A stretch of 64,000 bases of DNA from Dactylis glomerata (lineage: Eukaryota > Streptophyta > Magnoliopsida > Poales > Poaceae). Positions 23,300 through 34,196 of this stretch are shown piece after piece. Each line of letters opens with the position of its first letter. Within the stretch, counting starts at the first letter, position 1. Under the pieces are notes generated by a model. The model did no database searches. It was not told the DNA's origin and saw only the letters and a list, made by a program, of their open reading frames with translations. The stretch spans positions 2,813,417 to 2,877,416 of the forward strand of contig QXEO01000211.1 of the NCBI GenBank assembly GCA_007115705.1. Reading direction: 5' to 3'. The position numbers were made by a program, and so were the translations under genes.

Positions 23300-26200
23300 T
23301 TACCTATTCGAAAACGAACTCTGCAGGTTCCTGCAAATTGTCCTGGATTCCAAAGAAACTGTTTCAATAACATCAACATCTTCATTATAAGAATCTCCAG
23401 CAATATAATGTTTGAGTCTTTGCCCATTCACCACTTGTGTAGTGTCATCTTTCAACGAAGCAATCTTTATCGCACCTGTGCGGTACACTTCAACAATAAC
23501 ATATGGTCCTTCCCATTTAGAGAGTAGTTTTCCTGCAAAAAATCTGAGACGAGACCTATACAATAGAACTTTCTCACCAACATGAAACTCTCTTTTAAGA
23601 ATTCTCTTATCATGCCATTGCTTGACTTTCTCTTTGAAAAGTCTAGCATTCTCGTAGGCTTCGTTTCTCCACTCATCTAGAGAGCTCAAATCTAACAACC
23701 TTTTCTTACCGGCTAGTTTAAAATCCCTATTAAGCTCTTTCACTGCCCAAAAAGCTTTGTGTTCTAATTCTAAAGGCAAGTGACACGCTTTTCCGTAAAC
23801 CATCTTATAAGGAGACATACCCATGGGGTTCTTATAAGCAGTTCTATAAGCCCATAAAGCATCATTTAACTTGCTAGCCCAGTTTTTCCTAGATCTATTG
23901 ACAGTCTTCTGCAAGATAGACTTGATCTCTCTATTTGAAAGCTCCACCTGCCCACTAGTTTGGGGATGATAAGCAGAAGCAATTCTATGATTAACATCAT
24001 ATCTAGCAAGAGTTTTTCTAAAACCACCATGAATAAAATGACAACCTTCATCAGTCATAAGATATCTAGGCACACCAAACCTAGGAAAAATAACATCCTT
24101 AAGCATTTTTAACGAAGTCTCACCATCGGCACTCTTTGTAGGTATGTCTTCTACCCATTTAGTAACATAATCAATAGCAACAAGTATGTGGGTATAGCCT
24201 TTTGAAGGAGGAAAAGGACCCAAAAAGTCAAATCCCCAACAATCAAACGATTCAATAACAAGAGTGTAGCTCATAGGCATTTCATTGCGTCTAGAAATAT
24301 TACCAACTCTTTGACATTCATCGCAAGATAAAACATACCTTCTAGCATCTTTAAAGAGGGTCGGCCAATAAAAACCTGATTGTAGAACCTTCTGTGCGGT
24401 TCTATCTCCAGCATGATGTCCTCCATAAGCGCTTCCATGTCATTTTCTCAATATTTCTTGTTGCTCATATTCTGGAACACATCTTCTCATAATACCATCA
24501 ACTCCTTCTTTATATAAGTGTGGGTCATCCCAAAAGTAATGCCTCAAATCATAAAATAATTTCCTTCTTTGCTAAGCTGTAAAGGTTGGAGGCAAATACT
24601 TGGAAACAATAAAGTTAGCATAATCAGCATGCCAAGGAAGGTCTCGTGAAGTTACATTTATAGAAGCCAACTGCTCATTTGGAAAACTATCATTAACAGG
24701 AATAGGATCAAAAGAAATGTTTTCCAATCTAGACAAGTTATCAGCAACAGGATTTTCAGCACCTTTCCTATCTACGATATGCAAATCAAATTCTTGTAAA
24801 AATAACACCCATCTAATAAGCCTAGGCTTAGCATCCTTCTTAGTCATAAGATATCTAATAGCAGTGTGATCAGTATGAACAGTAACTTTAGAATCAACAA
24901 TGTAAGATCTGAACTTATCACATTCAAAAATAACAGAAGAAACTCTTTCTCAGTAGTAGCATAATTCTTTTGAGCAGCATCAAGAGTCTTACTAGCATAA
25001 TGAATAACATTCAACTTATTGTCTACGCGCTGTCCAAGAACAGCACCAACAGCAAAATCACTAGCATCACACATAATTTCAAAGGGTAAATTCCAATCAG
25101 GTGGTTGAACAATAGGAGCAGTAGTTAAAGCCTTCTTAAGAGTTTCAAAAGCTTCCTTACAATCATCATCAAAGACAAATGGTACATCTTTTTGAAGAAG
25201 ATTAGTAAGAGGCTTTGAAATCTTAGAGAAATCTTTAATAAACCTCCTATAGAAACCAGCATGACCAAGAATACTACGAATACCTTTAACATCTCTGGGA
25301 CAGGGTATTTTCTCAATTGCCTCAACTTTTGCTCTGTCAACTTCAATACCTCTTTCAGAAATTTTATGTCCAAGGACAATTCCTTCATTTACCATAAAGT
25401 GGCATTTCTCCCAATTAAGAAAAAGATTAGTTTCTTCACACCTCTGCAAAACTTTATCAAGATTGTGCAAACAATTAACAAAAAAAAGTTCCATAGACGG
25501 AGAAGTCGTCCATGAAAACCTCCACAATTTCTTCACAAAAGCCATGAAAAATAGCAGACATGCATCTTTGAAAAGTAGCAGGAGCATTGCATAAACCAAA
25601 AGGCATGCGTCTATAAGCATAAGTTCCATAAGGACAAGTAAAAGTGGTTTTCTCTTGATCTTTCCTTCTAACAGCAATCTGAGAGAAACCAGAATAACCA
25701 TCAAGAAAATAAAAGTGTGTCTTCTTTGACAACCTCTCTAACATCTGATCTATAAATGGTGAAGGATAATGATCTTTCTTAGTAACCTTGTTAACTTTTC
25801 TATAGTCAATGCACATCCTATAACCAACTACTACCCTCTGAGGAATAAGCTCGTTATTCTCATTAGGTACGACAGTCATACCTCCTTTCTTAGGAACACA
25901 ATGAACAGGACTAACCCATCTACTATCAGCAATAGGATAAATAATACCAGCATCAAGAAGCTTTAATACCTCATTTCTTACCACATCCTTCATCTTGGGA
26001 ATTAAGCGGCGTTGATGCTCCACAAACGGCTTCGCGTCTTTCTCCATGTTAATAGCATGCTGACATAAAGTGGGACAAATCCCTTTTAAATCATCAAGAG
26101 TATATCCCATAGCTCCTCGGTGTTTCCTCAATATCTCCAATAACCTTTCTTCTTCCTTTCCTGAAAGCTTAGAACTAATAATAACAGGATAAATTTTCTT

Positions 26201-27145
26201 ATCATCTATATAAGCATATTTAAGATCATCAGGTAAAGGTTTTAATTCAAAAACAGGATCTTCCTTAGGTGGCAAAGTGGTACCAAGATCCTCCAGAGGT
26301 AAATTGTGCTTGATTAATGGTTGTTGATGAAGGAAAATATCGTCAATCTCTTCTCTTTCCTTACTGAAAACATCACTCTCATGATTTTCCATGAATTGTT
26401 GCAAAGTATTATTAGGAGCAAGAGCAATAGAAGCAAGTTGTTCAACTCGAAAATTTTCATTAGGCATGTTATTTTCATAAGAAGTCTTAGCAAACTTGGA
26501 AAAATTAAAAACATAAGACTCTCCATTAAACTTAGTGAAAATTTTCTCCTTCTTACAGTCTATCACGGTGCCACAAATATTCAAAAATGGTCTACCAAAA
26601 ATAATAGGACAAGTTTTACTAGCCTCCTTACCAAGTACTAGAAAATCAGTGGGGTATTTAGTCTTACCGCATAGGACTTCCACATCTCGAACAATACCAA
26701 GAGGCCAAACAGTCTCTCTGTTAGCAAGCTGAACAACCACATCAATATCTTCAAGTTCACAAGCGCCAATCTCATGCATAATTTCTTGGTAAAGCTCTAA
26801 AGGAATGGCACTTGCACTAGCACCAATGTCACATAAACTATAATAGCAATGATCACCAATCCTGATAGAAATAACAGGAACACTTGTTTTCCGATGCCTT
26901 TTAGGATGTGAGAGAATGTTAGAAGCATCTTCATAAAAGAGAATATATTCATCCCCTACATCTTTAGTAACAAGGTCCTTTAATATAGCTATAGGAGACT
27001 TAATAGTAATTTGCTCATCAGGCTCTATAGCTTTCTTAGTACTTTTATTAGACACACTTACCAAAGTAGAATACTTTTTTACCTTAGCAGGGAAAGGTGT
27101 CTTCTCAAAATAAGGTTCAGGCACAATGCTATCAACAGTACAAAC
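23300..27145 (-). pseudogene. Athila-type pol: protease, RT, RNase H, integrase; frame-broken
   Basis: The frame continues directly from gag after one TAA. Domains in order: protease-like (CDIGASASAIP, IIFGRPFL); reverse transcriptase (GYRMCIDYRKVNKVTKKDHYP, FLDGYSGFSQI, MPFGLCNAPATFQRCM, catalytic VFMDDFSVYG); RNase H (EIMCDASDFAVGAVLGQR, NYATTEKE); HHCC zinc region; integrase core (FDFLGPFPPSKG, LMTDEGCHF, TSGQVELSNREIKS) and C-terminal chromodomain-less tail. Breaks: a frameshift at the A-run near 25480-25490 just after the RT catalytic motif, another near 24930-24960 in RNase H, TAG at 24572-24570 and TGA near 24449-24447. The copy is therefore dead as an autonomous source, although the active-site motifs are readable. 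Confidence 0.9.
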
Positions 27146-28021
27146 TTAAGTAGCTGCAGCAGGAATATGACTAATAGAATCTTTATAAGGCGCATGATAT
27201 TTGTTCCAATCTTTCTTTGGAACATCAAGATAAGAGGCAAAAGCCTTAAGACAATTAGCAAGTATTTGAGAATCAAGACCAAAAGCAATGCTAACACTAT
27301 GAAAGTCATCGGTTCCCATAAAAGTTTTAATGCATTCATAATCATAATTTATACCTGACTTCCTACCTTTGTCGTTTTCCCATCCTTCAACATTTTCTTG
27401 GATACGGTCAAGGAGATTCCACTTAGCATCTTCCTTCATATGAGTAAATGATCCAAAATAAGAAGCATCCAAATAATCCTTATCAGGAAGAGCAAGCCGC
27501 GCACAAAAATTATCAATAACAATATTATTGGGGAGCTCATGAATGGGACATTTGAGCATTAGTAACTTCAATCTCCCCCACGCTTGGGCAATACTCTCTC
27601 CATCATGAGGCCAAAAGTTATATATCCGATTACGATCTTTATGAATTTCACTTGGAGGATAAAACTTGGAATAAAAGAGAGGCACAATTTCCTCCCATGC
27701 AATAGATGGACCATCTTTAAGCAGCCGATACCACTCCTCAGCTCTGCCTTTCAATATAAAAGAGAATAGCTTCCTCTTGACCTGGCTCGGTGAAATACCT
27801 GCACACTTGAACAACTCGCATAATTCATGTATAAAAAGTAAGTGATCACCCGTATGGACAGTTCCGTCTCCTGAATAGCAGTTATCCATAACACGTTCAA
27901 TAATTTTCATAGGTATTTTAAAAGGGTCTAATTCAGCAGGTGGTGGTGGTGGTGGCTCATCAACATGTGCAGCAGTGGTAGAAGTGTTCCCAAATAGGAA
28001 ACCAAATGGAGAATTCTCCAT
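27146..28021 (-). CDS. Athila-type Gag
   Basis: 291 residues from ATG 28021-28019 (MENSPFGFLFGN) to TAA 27148-27146. A proline run (PPPPPPAELDPFKIP) precedes the gag core: FLHELCELFKCAG-like segment, RKLFSFILKGRAEEWY, FYSKFYPPSEIHKDRNRIYNF, ESIAQAWGRLK, CPIHELPNN, which matches the retrotransposon gag domain. No CCHC knuckle is seen. The stop is followed in the same frame by pol, so either this TAA is read through to make Gag-Pol or it is a mutation in a fused frame. The ORF itself is unbroken. Confidence 0.85.
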   Translation of the reverse strand: MENSPFGFLFGNTSTTAAHVDEPPPPPPAELDPFKIPMKIIERVMDNCYSGDGTVHTGDHLLFIHELCELFKCAGISPSQVKRKLFSFILKGRAEEWYRLLKDGPSIAWEEIVPLFYSKFYPPSEIHKDRNRIYNFWPHDGESIAQAWGRLKLLMLKCPIHELPNNIVIDNFCARLALPDKDYLDASYFGSFTHMKEDAKWNLLDRIQENVEGWENDKGRKSGINYDYECIKTFMGTDDFHSVSIAFGLDSQILANCLKAFASYLDVPKKDWNKYHAPYKDSISHIPAAAT

Positions 28022-28113
28022 AGCAAAATAAAATAAAAGTAAAAGGCAAAAGTAAAAACAATACTCACAGTGATGGTTACCTTTACCAATTCCACTCTTC
28101 AATAGCGCTTCAC

Positions 28114-28131
28114 TCCCCGGCAACAGCTCCA
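28114..28131 (-). other. Variant primer binding site of element D
   Basis: Minus-strand TGGAGCTGTTGCCGGGGA, two differences from the tRNA-Asp-type site in B and C. It sits 11 bases inside the LTR end at 28143. Confidence 0.7.
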
Positions 28132-28142
28132 GAAAATAGTCT

Positions 28143-29660
28143 TGATGACCCACAAGTATAGGGGGTGTATCGTAGTACTTTCGATAAATAAGAGTGTCAA
28201 ACCCAATATGGAGCAGAAGGTGTTGACAAGTGGTTTTGATCAAGGATTCACTATAAATACTAGCAAATAGGTTTTCAGGGGTATTTGGTAATGCAAGTAA
28301 ATAAAGTACGAGTAAATAAAAGATAGTAGTAATAATTGCAGCAAGTGGCCCAATCCTTTGTTTAGCAAAGGACAAGCCGGTTGTGTAACTTATAATGACC
28401 AAACTTTCTCGAGGACACACGGGAGTTTCTATCAAGTGCTTTCGCTTCATACCGCTAAATAATCTTTACTGGTTTGATAAGTGTTATGGGGGTAAACCTG
28501 TGCTAGTGCACTACCCTTACTAGGATAAATACACACTTGTGATTATACCCCTTGCAAGCATCCGCAAATACAAGAAAGTAATTAAGATAAATCTAACCAG
28601 AGCCTTAAACTCTAAGATCGTATGCTCCCTGGTGTAATGGTTTCCCAACGGAGGATTAGGTTTCTGTCACTCCAGCAACCCCACAATTGGTAGCCAAATA
28701 CACAATGCATCTCACTAGGCCCATAAATGGTGAAGTATCATGTAGTCTACGTTCACATGACACCACTAGTGAAATAGCACCACAACAAATAAATATCAAA
28801 CCATTAAATATTACTCAACATAGTTCCACTACTAACGACTTGACTTCTCCCATGTCCTCAAGAACTAAACGAACTACTCACAAGACATCATATGGATCAT
28901 GATCAGAGGTGAAATAATGGTAAATAACAATCTAAACATAAACCTTAATTCAACGGTTCTACTCAATAGCATCAACCACAAGAGTAATCAACACCGGGAA
29001 GGTTTCCCCTAAGAATTTAACAAGATTCAACTCAAGATGTTACAGCGGGATGGCGTGGTGATGGTGGAGATGAAGGTGCTGGTGATGGAGATGATGATGA
29101 TGATGATGATCCCGATGAAGTCTGGTGTGATGGTGATGACGATGGCGACGATCTCCCCTCTCCGGGAAGGAATTTCCCCGGCAGATTTCTGCCTGCCGGA
29201 GAGATTTTCTCTCTCTGGTGTTTTCTGCCCCGCAGAGGCGGCGGTGTCTATCTCTGCGCCCCCCCTGACTTAGGTTTTCGGGGACGATAAAGTACGCGCA
29301 GGGGCGAGACCTGAAGTGGGCCAGGGTGGCCTCACAGTAGGCCGGCGCGGCCAGGGGCCAGGCCGCGCCCCCTACGTGTGAGCCTGCCCCTGGCTCCTCT
29401 CGCCTCCTCCTTCTGGCTTCCTGAGTCTTTCGGCACAATATAATTTTTTGTTATTTTTCTGGAATTTTCCTGATCTTCCGAAATATGGTGTCTTGAGGGT
29501 CCTTTTCCAGCAGAATCCTGACTCCGGCAGCAAATCCTCCAACGATCATCAAACATGTAAAAACAGAGGAAACAACATACGTATCATCTCTAAATATGAA
29601 ATATATCAATGAATAATAGTAAATTATGATACAAAATAGTGATGCAAAATGGACGTATCA
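28143..29660 (-). repeat. 5' LTR of element D
   Basis: 1518 bp; minus strand starts TGATACGTCCATTTTGC and ends TGTGGGTCATCA. It contains the hairpin 29331-29382 and a GAT/ATC trinucleotide run near 29088-29112. The start differs from the LTRs of A, B, C and E, although internal DNA is shared with them. Confidence 0.85.
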
Positions 29661-30198
29661 ATGTACATGCCAAATTTTCTTTTCTTTTTTGAAATTTTAA
29701 AATATGTATTTTATGCATTTTCCATGCATTTGAGCCAAAACACCACCTCCAACGTTGGTGCCCATACAAATTGGATTCTAACATCAGAATATTCAAATTC
29801 TCAAACCAAGGTCTTCTCCTCATAGCCACAAATTTTGCAACACGAAAGAATGTAGACGGAGAGGAATTTTCCGTTCCTTCAGATTGAGTATATACACATT
29901 ACCATGGCACATGTGCATCTGGAATTGTTTACAAGGAGGGCCTCAAGACAATCTAGGAAAAATTCAAAAATTTGCTTGCACACAGTTAAGCTAATTAGCA
30001 AAGAAAATAACAATGCTATTTTCAGACATTCCGGTGACACATCAAATCATAGATAAACTTGAAACAAGAGCAATCTAGGTGTCAATCCAAGTAAACTTGA
30101 TATGGAAGTAAGTCATTCATGAACGGTTACATCCAACATATGATGGGCTTATCAGATACTTATGAATCTCAAATCTTGCTTATTGCATTGCAATCGGT
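29661..30198. other. Unassigned DNA between element D and a CACTA remnant
   Basis: AT-rich, no ORF worth reporting and no repeat I recognise. Confidence 0.5.
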
Positions 30199-30960
30199 CA
30201 CTAGTAGAAAATGGGTCTTTGGTCCAGCGTCCAAACGCCGTCTGTCCCGGTTTGGCTGGCCAATGGGGACCAATGACAGGCCTCGGTCCCGGTTCGTGCC
30301 GCCTGCAGGTCGGTCCCGGTTCATTTCGGAGCATCGGTCCCGGTTTGTGGCATCAACCGAGACCAATGCCCCCCTCCCCCCCTCCCCGCATGGCACGTGG
30401 CGCTCTTCGGAGCATTGGTCCTGGTTCATGACACGAACCAGGATCAAAGACCCTCCCCTGGCTATAAATAAGCCCAGCCCTTTGCCCTTTGCCACCAAAT
30501 TTTGCTGGATTGTGTGTGAGGTGTGGGTGCTAGCTTTTTTTTTTCTTTTGATTGCACACAAGATGTTCGACGAAATGTCCGAGCCACACTTAAGTTCGCA
30601 CAACACGGTATCCTCGGCCGAGGTTAGCAACCTTATCTTCTCCATCTGTAACTGATACAAAAATATTGCATGTGTCCATATAGGGTGGTCATTTCACTAT
30701 TCACGATGTTATTGTAATGGTTAATTATTATGACGCAGATCGATGCGTGGATGCGATGGATGTACGGCGACCGACACGATTCCGATTTTATTGCAGGCCT
30801 GCATAAATTTATCGATGTGGCTTAGACAAGCAAAGTGGATAATTTTATCGATGTTTTGACGCGCATAGAGAGCATAGGCGATCCGACCGATTAATTGTTG
30901 CGAGATTGTGGAGTTTTTCGCTAGGGGTATTTTTGGAACTTAAATATTGTATGTCGAGTG
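30199..30960 (+). mobile_element. CACTA transposon remnant (left terminus)
   Basis: Starts CACTAGTAGAAAATGGG, the terminus of a Triticeae CACTA group, followed by subterminal repeats around GGTCCCGGTT. A TATA-like CTATAAATA (30463) precedes a frame starting ATGTTCGACGAAATG (30563), which is broken by stops (30654, about 30823, about 30893); its pieces look like a degraded CACTA-encoded protein. No right terminus was found, so the right limit is approximate. Confidence 0.65.
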
Positions 30961-31377
30961 GGTGGCTTCACCACCAACTCAAAACCAATAGTAAAGATAT
31001 AAGTAATTATTTAACTTTTATATATACATACGTAGTAGGCAGTTGACCTGACGTGTGCATGCATGTACAAACTTGCACTTTGTCTCTTGTCCGTGTGCGT
31101 AGTAGTAGATTACGTAACGGATCACTCAGGCCACTCGATTCGTTACACGTAACGTGTTAATGCGCGCGCGTGTATATATGTTACAACGTACTACACGGCA
31201 CGCATGGTGTTTCCCAAATTATCAGCATGTCAGCCGGCCGGAGCGTTGACTCGCGGAACGCCGGGGCCCAGGTACGATCGAGTTTCCGTTCAGAGTCCGA
31301 ATCCTAGTTAGTTCCTCCGAGAGTGCAACACGGACTCGGTCGGTTTTAATCAACTCGGAATCGGTAATTAAGTGCCC

Positions 31378-31390
31378 AGTCAATATAAGC
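31378..31390 (+). promoter_or_regulatory. TATA box, first nucleoplasmin-like gene
   Basis: AGTCAATATAAGC lies about 150 bases before the ATG at 31537. The same TCAATATAAGCA with a similar upstream context precedes the paralogue at 49698. Confidence 0.65.
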
Positions 31391-31536
31391 ACAGTGCAGA
31401 GGCCTCCGTTCACAAAGCAAGCCAGGTCTCGTTCAGATCACAAGAGAGCGCTAGCTAGCTAGTAGAGACCGATCGAGACCCGTCAGAAATAATACGTAAT
31501 AGTTCATCAGCAACTCCGCGCGGGTCAATCGTGATC

Positions 31537-32112
31537 ATGGACACGGATGAGCAGCCGCTGATTCTTTATCAGCACCTTTGGTCCTTGCAGCTCAAGAGCG
31601 GCGAGAAGATTCCCTTATCTCCGAGAGGTAAGAAGGGCGTGCAGCCCCTCTGGGTCACCGACGTTTTCCTTGTCGACCCGGAGAACGCGGCGACGCTAGG
31701 CGCCGTGGCCGCCTGCGTCCAGACGAGCACGGGGAACAGCCGCGTGCTCGCGCTGCTCTCGACGGAGAGGCCCTGTGTGGAGCTAGGGACCCTGGTGGTG
31801 CTCGACGACGAGGAGTTATGCTTTAACCTGATCTCCGATGCCGACATTGGCGAGGTCGTTGTCCAGATCGAGGGCTTCATGTTTCCACTGTCGTCTCTGG
31901 ACACGAACGAGGAGTTCGAGGAGGAAGAGGAGGGGCACCAAGAGGCCGCGAGTTCAGAGGATGACGATGACATAATCGAAAGCAACTATGAGGAAGATGA
32001 CGAATGTGACGACGAGGACAAAAGTGACCACGTTCGACCGGTTGCAGCTAGAACATTCTTAGGTTTATTCTTGTCTACCTATATGATAGCATTCTTCAAA
32101 CTAATCATGTAA
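31537..32112 (+). CDS. Nucleoplasmin-like domain protein with acidic tract and C-terminal hydrophobic tail
   Basis: 191 residues, single exon, start ATG 31537 (MDTDEQ), equivalent to the MDEQ of the paralogue at 49827. Residues about 13-117 match the pattern of the plant nucleoplasmin-like (NPL) domain known from HD2-type histone deacetylases and FKBP53: W-x-L-x-L-K-x-G, a variable loop, VTDVFLVDPE, VLALLSTERP, a V-x-LD-x-E strand and a final V-x-x-EGF. Residues 124-165 are almost all Asp/Glu. Residues 172-191 (FLGLFLSTYMIAFF) are hydrophobic and end the protein, like a tail anchor; HD2 proteins do not usually have this. If so, it would be a histone- or chromatin-binding acidic protein on a membrane such as the nuclear envelope; that is inference. 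TATA box at 31380 supports a live promoter. Alternative: an unrelated beta-sandwich family. Confidence 0.72.
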   Translation: MDTDEQPLILYQHLWSLQLKSGEKIPLSPRGKKGVQPLWVTDVFLVDPENAATLGAVAACVQTSTGNSRVLALLSTERPCVELGTLVVLDDEELCFNLISDADIGEVVVQIEGFMFPLSSLDTNEEFEEEEEGHQEAASSEDDDDIIESNYEEDDECDDEDKSDHVRPVAARTFLGLFLSTYMIAFFKLIM

Positions 32113-33697
32113 TCATCAATTTGTCTACAGAGTATGGACTATGGAGTATGTTTGGTTCGAAGATATTTGTGGTACGATCTTTTCCGTATGATTTTGTTAC
32201 GACGGACCTAACCGTCCAACTGGAGTCTATCCATTGTTGTTGTCTTTGCCGCCACCGCCGAGCACACCGCTGCGATGGCCAGATTCACTACATCGAACGG
32301 CCAATTTGTTTCCTGTTCTGGTTTTATGTACGACCGTGCTTAAGTCATATGTAAATTGCTTAGTATACGGGCTACGCCAGACCGGATATGTGCTAGCCTC
32401 GTGATGAACAGGGGATAAATGGACTGCAGGAAGTAAGGCTATCGTAATTTTTTCGTACGGTAGAGCATTTTCTGTTTAATCAAAACGGAGATTGCGTTTT
32501 GTTGTTCTTGTGATTTTATTGTTGGTGATCATAGATGCTTATAAGGATGAACACTTTGGCAGCTCGTCAGCCCCCTTTCATGCACACATGAACAGTACTC
32601 CAGCATTTTGATCGTGTGAACCTACAAGCTTGAGCAGATGTGGATATCTCTGAAGTCTGAACACTTTTGGTCAATAGTCGATAGTGAAATATGGACATCC
32701 ATAATGACTCTCAAGATATTGAAGATGTTATCGGGTTAACCTAGCTTGTATTGCCAAAACACATTTTGTTTTACATCGTGATATATTACAAAACCAGAGT
32801 AGAGACTTTAGAGGGTATCACGGTGATCAACGCTTTATCACTATACTTAGCTAAACCTAGCAATCATCGCTACCGGTTTGTACTCTTTTCTCGTTTCTGT
32901 ACTTGGGTATCCGGTGACTAACCACTTATTAGCCAAGACTTGTTCGTTACGAAAACTTGCATGCATGGCAAGAAGGCGAGCTCATAAGACTCGATTACCA
33001 TTACTGGTGACTCGATGAATTGATAATCGATCCCTCTGGGATCGATTTGTCGCTGTGCATGTTTATATACAATTATACATACGTTCGTAGCTATTCTACA
33101 AAGTTGCACTCGTCTCTTGATTGTCCATGCATGGGTAGCGATGAATAAACGCTGCCTATCATCTGGAGGATCGCACGCGCTGCGTCCTCCGTACGCCTGG
33201 CCGTCCGATTGAGGCTATCGTACGCATGCATGCCTGTGCTCCCGCGTGGAGATAGCGCGTGGCGACAACGATGCTGTGTGAGGGCCCACGTCTTAGTCTT
33301 ATTCCCTCCGTCCACATATTTCCTCTTCCTCTTCTTCCCCAATTTTTCTTCTCGCCTATGCACTCCATGGCAATGGAGCGTTGACTGCTCTGTCGCTCGG
33401 CCACGCTTCCAGATGCTCAGCTAATCCGCCGCCGTCGTGATTACTTCTTTGCCACTACCTCCCTTCCCCCGTTCCGCCCTCACCTTGGCCATCAGCCCTC
33501 ACCGCTTCCATCAAGCTCTTCCATCGGCCTCAACCTCCGTCCCCGGGATCCACCTCCGCCGCTGGGCTTCATCTCCATGTCTCTCCGATTCGGCCTCGAG
33601 CTCCCTGCTCGGTGGTTCTGACGTGCGGAGGCGTCGATTCCTGCAGCACCCATCACCTCCTCCCCCCAAATCATAGTCAGTAGTCACCGTTGCTCTC
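32113..33697. other. Intergenic DNA after the first nucleoplasmin-like gene
   Basis: Probably starts with that gene's 3' untranslated region. I see no second gene. A C/T-rich stretch at 33300-33670 gives short ORFs on both strands without recognisable content. Confidence 0.5.
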
Positions 33698-33986
33698 TGT
33701 TAAGCTTCATGCACTAGCCAACGAAACCAAAAGTCCGAACTAATGGAAAAGGCTAGGCAATTCACTTATACACTTCAATACCCCCACTCACGTGTGACGG
33801 GAGAAGAGAAAGTCAACACGTGGACACAAAGGGGGGCAACAGCAATTTTATAATAAATTGCGAAAACCAGGACTCGAACTCGAGACCCTGGGCTCTGATA
33901 CCATGTTAAGCTTCATGCACTAGCCAACGAAACCAAAAGTCCGAACTAATGGAAAGGGCTAGGCAATTCACTTATACACTTCAATA
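33698..33986 (-). mobile_element. TRIM: 289-bp miniature LTR retrotransposon
   Basis: Two 83-bp terminal repeats (33698-33780, 33904-33986) are nearly identical (one difference seen). The target duplication CTCTC lies at 33693-33697 and 33987-33991. On the minus strand the primer site TGGTATCAGAGC (33903-33892) directly follows the LTR end TTAACA, and a purine tract ending GTGGGGG precedes the other LTR. There is no coding capacity. The 123-bp interior also contains GAGTTCGAGTCCTGG, similar to a tRNA B-box. The minus-strand LTR begins TATT rather than the usual TG. Confidence 0.88.
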
Positions 33987-34084
33987 CTCTCAACGGACAA
34001 CGTCTTTTGCTACAAGTGGTCATCGGTGCGGTCGGCAGCGCTGCTCCAAGCCGCTTACGGCGTTGCTTCCAACGGCCAGCCGCA

Positions 34085-34196
34085 TTGGTACAAGCGACCG
34101 CCGGATCTGCTGCGGGGAGAGGCCGGAGGTTCTACAATCTCCGGCCAGCCTTGCTCGCATGGGTGGCAGAGCTGCTCCAACGGCCTGCGGCGTTGG
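34085..34196 (+). repeat. One unit of a roughly 110-bp GC-rich tandem repeat (left side)
   Basis: Unit TACAAGCGACCGCCGG...GCCTGCGGCGTTGG. Two further units lie at 49095-49310. They were contiguous before the LTR element inserted. A related, weaker stretch precedes it (33992-34084). Confidence 0.75.

Larger units (their letters stand above)
21145..29660 (-). mobile_element. Element D: autonomous-type Athila Gypsy element, decayed
   Basis: Minus-strand order: 5' LTR 29660-28143, primer site 28131-28114, gag 28021-27146, pol (protease, reverse transcriptase, RNase H, integrase) 27145-23300 with frame breaks, a small ORF 22965-22609, then non-coding DNA to 21145 where element B cuts in. The reverse transcriptase and integrase sequences are of the Athila type of Ty3/Gypsy as I know it. 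The 3' LTR must lie left of the window or be lost. The 3' non-coding part (for example 21420-21980) is recognisably related to the same region in A, B, C and E. Confidence 0.9.

Noticed and set aside
33437..33676. ORF of 79 residues upstream of the TRIM
   Set aside because: C/T-rich sequence open on both strands, no homology recognised, no promoter or splice support.
33860..33880. tRNA gene suggested by GTTCGAGTCC (minus)
   Set aside because: No cloverleaf or A-box found around it; it is inside the TRIM.
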